Positions 60,677 to 64,000 of a stretch of DNA of 64,000 bases are shown here, piece after piece. The DNA is taken from NCBI GenBank assembly GCA_964575025.1, contig CAZNPV010000003.1, forward strand, positions 1-64,000, read 5' to 3'. How positions within the stretch are numbered: position 1 is the first letter of the stretch; the number at the start of each line of letters is the position of its first letter. Origin of the DNA: JABMQB01 sp964575025. Lineage in GTDB: Bacteria; Bacteroidota; Bacteroidia; Bacteroidales; Prolixibacteraceae. Both the position numbers and the translations under genes were made by a program. The notes under the pieces are model-generated. The model saw only the letters and a program-made list of their open reading frames with translations. It was not told where the DNA came from and searched no databases.

Positions 60677-62182
60677 TTAATCGCTTGCCAGTATTTTTTC
60701 TCCTTTTTCTATCGCTTGTTCAATGGTTCCTACCAGGTTAAATGCAATTTCCGGGTATTTATCCACTTCTCCGTCCATGATCATGTTAAATCCTTTGATG
60801 GTATCTTCAATGGATACGTGCTGTCCTTTCAGTCCCGTAAACTGAGATGCTACAAAGAAGGGTTGAGACAGGAAACGTTGTACCCGTCTTGCACGGTGAA
60901 CCACCTGTTTGTCTTCTTCCGACAGTTCTTCCATTCCCAGGATAGCGATGATGTCCTGGAGTTCTTTATACCGTTGTAATAGATTGATAACCCTTTGTGC
61001 ACAGTTGTAGTGTTCTTCGCCCACGATTTCCGGGGTGAGGATCCTGGAACTTGATTCGAGGGGGTCAACCGCCGGATAGATTCCCAGTTCTGAGATTTTG
61101 CGGCTCAGCACAGTGGTTGCATCCAGGTGGGCAAACGTAGTAGCCGGAGCAGGGTCTGTCAGGTCATCGGCAGGAACATAAACAGCCTGTACGGATGTTA
61201 TTGAACCGCGTTTTGTGGAAGTGATCCGCTCCTGCATAATCCCCATTTCAGTAGCAAGTGTTGGCTGATACCCCACTGCTGAGGGCATACGCCCCAGAAG
61301 GGCTGACACTTCGGAGCCTGCCTGGGTGAAACGAAATACATTATCAATAAAAAACAGAATATCGCGTCCTCCACCTGCGCTTCCGTCGCCATCGCGCAGG
61401 CTTTCAGCGATGGTCAATCCCGAGAGGGCTACCCTGGCACGTGCACCGGGAGGTTCATTCATCTGGCCAAAAACAAGCGCCAGTTTTGATTTTTTTAACG
61501 CTTCCGGATCTACCTTGGAAAGATCCCAATTTCCTTTGTTTTTGGATTCTTTGAATTTCTTACCGTAATCCACAATATCCGCATCGATCATTTCCCTTAA
61601 AAGGTCATTTCCTTCCCTGGTTCGTTCCCCTACACCGGCAAATACCGATAATCCCTTATGACCCAAAGCAATATTATTGATCAGTTCCTGAATGAGAACT
61701 GTTTTGCCCACACCGGCTCCTCCGAATAATCCAATTTTACCTCCTTTGGCATAGGGTTCAATCAAATCAATTACTTTAATTCCTGTGTGCAGTACTTCCG
61801 TCTCCGTTACAAGATCTTCAAATTTAGGTCCTTCGTTGTGAATGTTTAACCCATCCTTGGGCAGACTTTCCAACCCGTCGACAGGATCCCCGGTGACATT
61901 TATCAACCGTCCCAGTACCGCTTCTCCTTTAGGCATTACAATAGGGCTACCCAAAGCGAATGCTTTCATTCCACGCCTCAACCCATCGGTTGTATCCATG
62001 GCTATACACCGGATGGTATTCTCACCAATATGCTGCTGGCACTCCACAATGAGCTTCGCCCCGTTGCCATGGTCTATTTCCAGTGCATCATAAATGGAAG
62101 GCAGATCGGTCCCTTCCTGATTAAAGATCACATCAACCACAGGGCCTATTACCTGCAATACTTTTCCAATAGTCTGAGCCAT
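60677..62182 (-). CDS. atpD: ATP synthase F1 subunit beta
   Basis: This 501-residue protein is the catalytic F1 subunit. Walker A is GGAGVGKT (154-161), the catalytic Glu is in GERTRE (Glu186), and the DELSEED-like region appears as MEELSEEDKQV. It carries small insertions relative to the 460-residue E. coli protein, typical for Bacteroidota. It pairs with atpC downstream. The promoter candidate at 62280-62310 lies about 100 bases upstream. Confidence 0.98.
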   Translation of the reverse strand: MAQTIGKVLQVIGPVVDVIFNQEGTDLPSIYDALEIDHGNGAKLIVECQQHIGENTIRCIAMDTTDGLRRGMKAFALGSPIVMPKGEAVLGRLINVTGDPVDGLESLPKDGLNIHNEGPKFEDLVTETEVLHTGIKVIDLIEPYAKGGKIGLFGGAGVGKTVLIQELINNIALGHKGLSVFAGVGERTREGNDLLREMIDADIVDYGKKFKESKNKGNWDLSKVDPEALKKSKLALVFGQMNEPPGARARVALSGLTIAESLRDGDGSAGGGRDILFFIDNVFRFTQAGSEVSALLGRMPSAVGYQPTLATEMGIMQERITSTKRGSITSVQAVYVPADDLTDPAPATTFAHLDATTVLSRKISELGIYPAVDPLESSSRILTPEIVGEEHYNCAQRVINLLQRYKELQDIIAILGMEELSEEDKQVVHRARRVQRFLSQPFFVASQFTGLKGQHVSIEDTIKGFNMIMDGEVDKYPEIAFNLVGTIEQAIEKGEKILASD

Positions 62183-62279
62183 CTGTATTCGATTTTATTT
62201 GATTCCCGGAGAATCTTCATCCATTTAACCTGTTTGTGAAAGAAAGGAGCTGTTGTGTCAGTCAGAATCTTTCTCCCCA

Positions 62280-62310
62280 CAAATTTACTATTGTTTTACG
62301 TTTCCACAAC
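62280..62310 (-). promoter_or_regulatory. Bacteroidota-type promoter for atpDC
   Basis: On the minus strand, GTTG (62310-62307) and TAAATTTG (62287-62280) are 19 bases apart, matching the -33/-7 consensus except for G in the first -33 position. Transcription would start near 62273, giving a leader of about 90 bases to the atpD ATG. Confidence 0.5.
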
Positions 62311-62332
62311 AATTTACCCTGTTTTACTTCCA

Positions 62333-63331
62333 TCAGGTAGAACGATGCAACATGGTACGTATAAGCTGCTTAAGCTGAACCTTTTTTGATTCAGCCACAG
62401 AAACAGAAGCAAGGGATGTATATACCTTACTGAAATAAAATTCGGTTTGTTTCTTTATCAGATCTTTAATTCCCAGTTCTGTGTATATTGATTTTATGAT
62501 TTCAATCTTTCTCTCCGGATCAAATTCTTTTTTGTCGATCCAGAAGATCAGTTCCTTCTTCTGTTTCGGATTTGCCAGCTCCAGGGCTTTTACCAGCAAA
62601 AAGGTTTTTTTGTTGGTAAGGATATCACCGCCTATTTTTTTCCCGAATACGGTTTCCTTGCCAAAGGTATCCAGGAGGTCATCCTGTAACTGAAAAGCCA
62701 TCCCGAGGTTCATCCCGAGGTTGTATAAAGCGGTCATTTCCTGATCACCGGCCCCTGCAATCAAGGATCCGGATTTTAAACTGCAGGCCAGCAAAACAGC
62801 CGTTTTTAACCGGATCATTTCCAGGTATTCATGCTCGGAAACATCGAAACGGTCTTCAAAATCCAGGTCATATTGTTGTCCTTCACATACTGCTATGGCG
62901 GTATCGGTAAAAAGTTCCAGCAACGGCTGCAGATAAGTCGATTCGCATTTTAGTAAATATTTAAACGATATAAAAGACATCACATCGCCCGATAAAATAG
63001 CAGCATTCTCCCCGAACTTTTTGTGAACAGCCGGTTCGTTTCTTCGGATCTCGGCTTTGTCCATTATATCGTCATGAAGCAGGGTGAAATTGTGAAAAAT
63101 TTCGATAGCCAATGCCACAGGAAGAGCCTTCACAACCTTCTCGTTAAAAAGGTTATAACTTAACAAAACCAGTGTGGAACGAAGTTTTTTCCCTTTTTGT
63201 CCCAGAATATAATTTGCCGGCAAATATAAATTTTCCGGTTGCCTGTCCATCCATTCTTTCAGTTCCTTTTCAAACGCTGAATTAATCAGTTCCTGTATTT
63301 CCGTCAGTGGGTATATAGGGTACTTATTCAT
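62333..63331 (-). CDS. Polyprenyl (isoprenyl) diphosphate synthase
   Basis: From ATG 63331 the protein has 332 residues. It is a trans-prenyltransferase with both Asp-rich motifs: LLHDDIMD followed by RRNEPAVH, and FQLQDDLLDTFG, plus LGQKGKKLRSTLVLLS near the N-terminus. It condenses isopentenyl diphosphate to farnesyl, geranylgeranyl or longer chains; chain length cannot be read with confidence. Its ATG overlaps the stop of the MMPL-type exporter gene by 8 bases, so it is translated from the same transcript. An extra Met pair upstream (63346) would overlap further. Confidence 0.93.
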   Translation of the reverse strand: MNKYPIYPLTEIQELINSAFEKELKEWMDRQPENLYLPANYILGQKGKKLRSTLVLLSYNLFNEKVVKALPVALAIEIFHNFTLLHDDIMDKAEIRRNEPAVHKKFGENAAILSGDVMSFISFKYLLKCESTYLQPLLELFTDTAIAVCEGQQYDLDFEDRFDVSEHEYLEMIRLKTAVLLACSLKSGSLIAGAGDQEMTALYNLGMNLGMAFQLQDDLLDTFGKETVFGKKIGGDILTNKKTFLLVKALELANPKQKKELIFWIDKKEFDPERKIEIIKSIYTELGIKDLIKKQTEFYFSKVYTSLASVSVAESKKVQLKQLIRTMLHRST

Positions 63332-64000
63332 GGGATTTGTTTTCAATTGTCAACTTTTCGTATTCAATGTCTTCTTCTTCATCGTAAATAGGAAGCAGGG
63401 GTTCTTCAAAGGCTTTTGTCGTGGTAATACGATCCAGTCCGGTCAGTAAGGAGGGCAATAGAAAAAGATTTGAAGTGGCAGCCACCAGAAGAGTAAGGGA
63501 TACCAGGATCCCCATTGCTACGGTACCGCCAAAACTGGAAATACTGAATATTCCAAAACAAAAAAACAGAACCACTGAGGTATAGAACATGCTGACACCG
63601 GTTTCGCGTAAAGCCAGGACTACAGATTGCCGAATATCCCAGTTCGTCACTTTCAGTTCCTGACGGTACTTGGCCAGGAAGTGAATGGTGTTATCCACAG
63701 AAATTCCAAATGCAATGCTAAAAACCAAAATAGTAGAAGCTTTTATCGGTATCGCAGCATATCCCATCACAGCTGCCGTAAAAATTAAGGGTAAAACATT
63801 GGGTATTAAAGACATTAGTACCATCCGCCACGATGAAAACATGACCGCCATAAAGGTGGAGATCAGCAGAATTGCCAGCCCCAGGCTGGTAAAAAGGCTC
63901 CTGAGCAGGTATTCAGTACCCTTAAAATGAGTTACGCTCGAACCGGTAACAACCACATCATACCTCTCTTTGGGAAAAACAGAGTCGATCTTCGCACGGA
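63324..64000 (-). CDS. MMPL/RND-superfamily exporter, C-terminal part (5' end off window)
   Basis: The frame is open from the stop at 63324 to the window edge (225 residues visible), so the gene's start is outside. The visible part has the last helices of an MMPL-type protein: SLGLAILLISTFMAVMFSSW, SIAFGISVDNTIHFLAKYR (the conserved Asp motif), and SSFGGTVAMGILVSLTLLV, then an acidic Glu-rich tail (YDEEEDIEYEKL). Such proteins move lipids or hydrophobic compounds across the inner membrane. The coupling to the polyprenyl synthase gene by overlap suggests a lipid-related role. Confidence 0.88.
   Translation of the reverse strand, partial: RAKIDSVFPKERYDVVVTGSSVTHFKGTEYLLRSLFTSLGLAILLISTFMAVMFSSWRMVLMSLIPNVLPLIFTAAVMGYAAIPIKASTILVFSIAFGISVDNTIHFLAKYRQELKVTNWDIRQSVVLALRETGVSMFYTSVVLFFCFGIFSISSFGGTVAMGILVSLTLLVAATSNLFLLPSLLTGLDRITTTKAFEEPLLPIYDEEEDIEYEKLTIENKSHE

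Overview
The window looks like a scaffold piece from an anaerobic or facultative member of the Bacteroidota (Bacteroidales/Marinilabiliales-like), probably a metagenome-assembled genome. The evidence is a type IX secretion sorting domain, a TonB-dependent receptor with a carboxypeptidase-regulatory-like domain, 6-bladed beta-propeller lipoproteins, LytS/LytTR two-component pairs, promoters of the Bacteroidota type (TTTG about 18-19 nt TAnnTTTG), a family-typical long AtpD, a glycyl-radical enzyme and a 100-N scaffolding gap. I saw no tRNA, rRNA, CRISPR array, integrase or complete insertion sequence.

Layout. 1-7.7 kb: a large secreted beta-helix protein that runs off the left edge, a small unknown gene, a membrane transporter broken by the N gap, a GH26 mannanase lipoprotein, an SDR oxidoreductase, a peroxiredoxin, and an RNA-binding/cold-shock pair. 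8-12.8 kb: TonB receptor, helical-repeat protein and a LytS/LytTR pair. 12.8-17.7 kb: outer-membrane barrel protein, yidD, and a zinc/manganese-type ABC importer. 17.7-25.8 kb: nagB, a NagB-PIG-L fusion, PHP phosphodiesterase, LolA-like protein, rlmN and an alanine-dehydrogenase-like protein. 25.8-31.1 kb: pullulanase, a small membrane protein and a GH67 alpha-glucuronidase, divergent from a wrecked GH3 xylosidase. 31.2-35.8 kb: trans-4-hydroxyproline dehydratase with its activase, and a secreted propeller. 36-46.4 kb: an efflux locus with one adaptor, two RND permeases and two propeller lipoproteins interleaved. 46.6-55 kb: epimerase, CPBP protein, then a LytTR regulator, a TlpA-like thioredoxin and a very long LytS kinase. 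55-64 kb: PAP2 phosphatase, Pcm, S9 peptidase, glycosyltransferase 9, atpC, atpD, polyprenyl synthase and an MMPL-type exporter that runs off the right edge.

How genes work together. GH26, GH67, the GH3 relic and the pullulanase point to plant hemicellulose and alpha-glucan use. HypD/HypE-like proteins indicate oxygen-sensitive use of hydroxyproline. The most novel locus is 48.6-55 kb: the periplasmic part of the LytS kinase ends in a thioredoxin fold in which the WCGPC active site has become WYGQR, and the next gene is a similarly built TlpA-like protein that keeps WCGPC, followed by a LytTR regulator. This looks like a non-catalytic thioredoxin used as a sensor beside a catalytic partner.

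Intergenic DNA is rich in palindromic repeats: an approximately 149-bp nested palindrome at 43.1 kb, a two-arm inverted repeat at 5.9-6.1 kb, three copies of a GAAACGAGCCCC motif, and G/C-run elements, one of which appears to sit in frame inside an RND permease gene.
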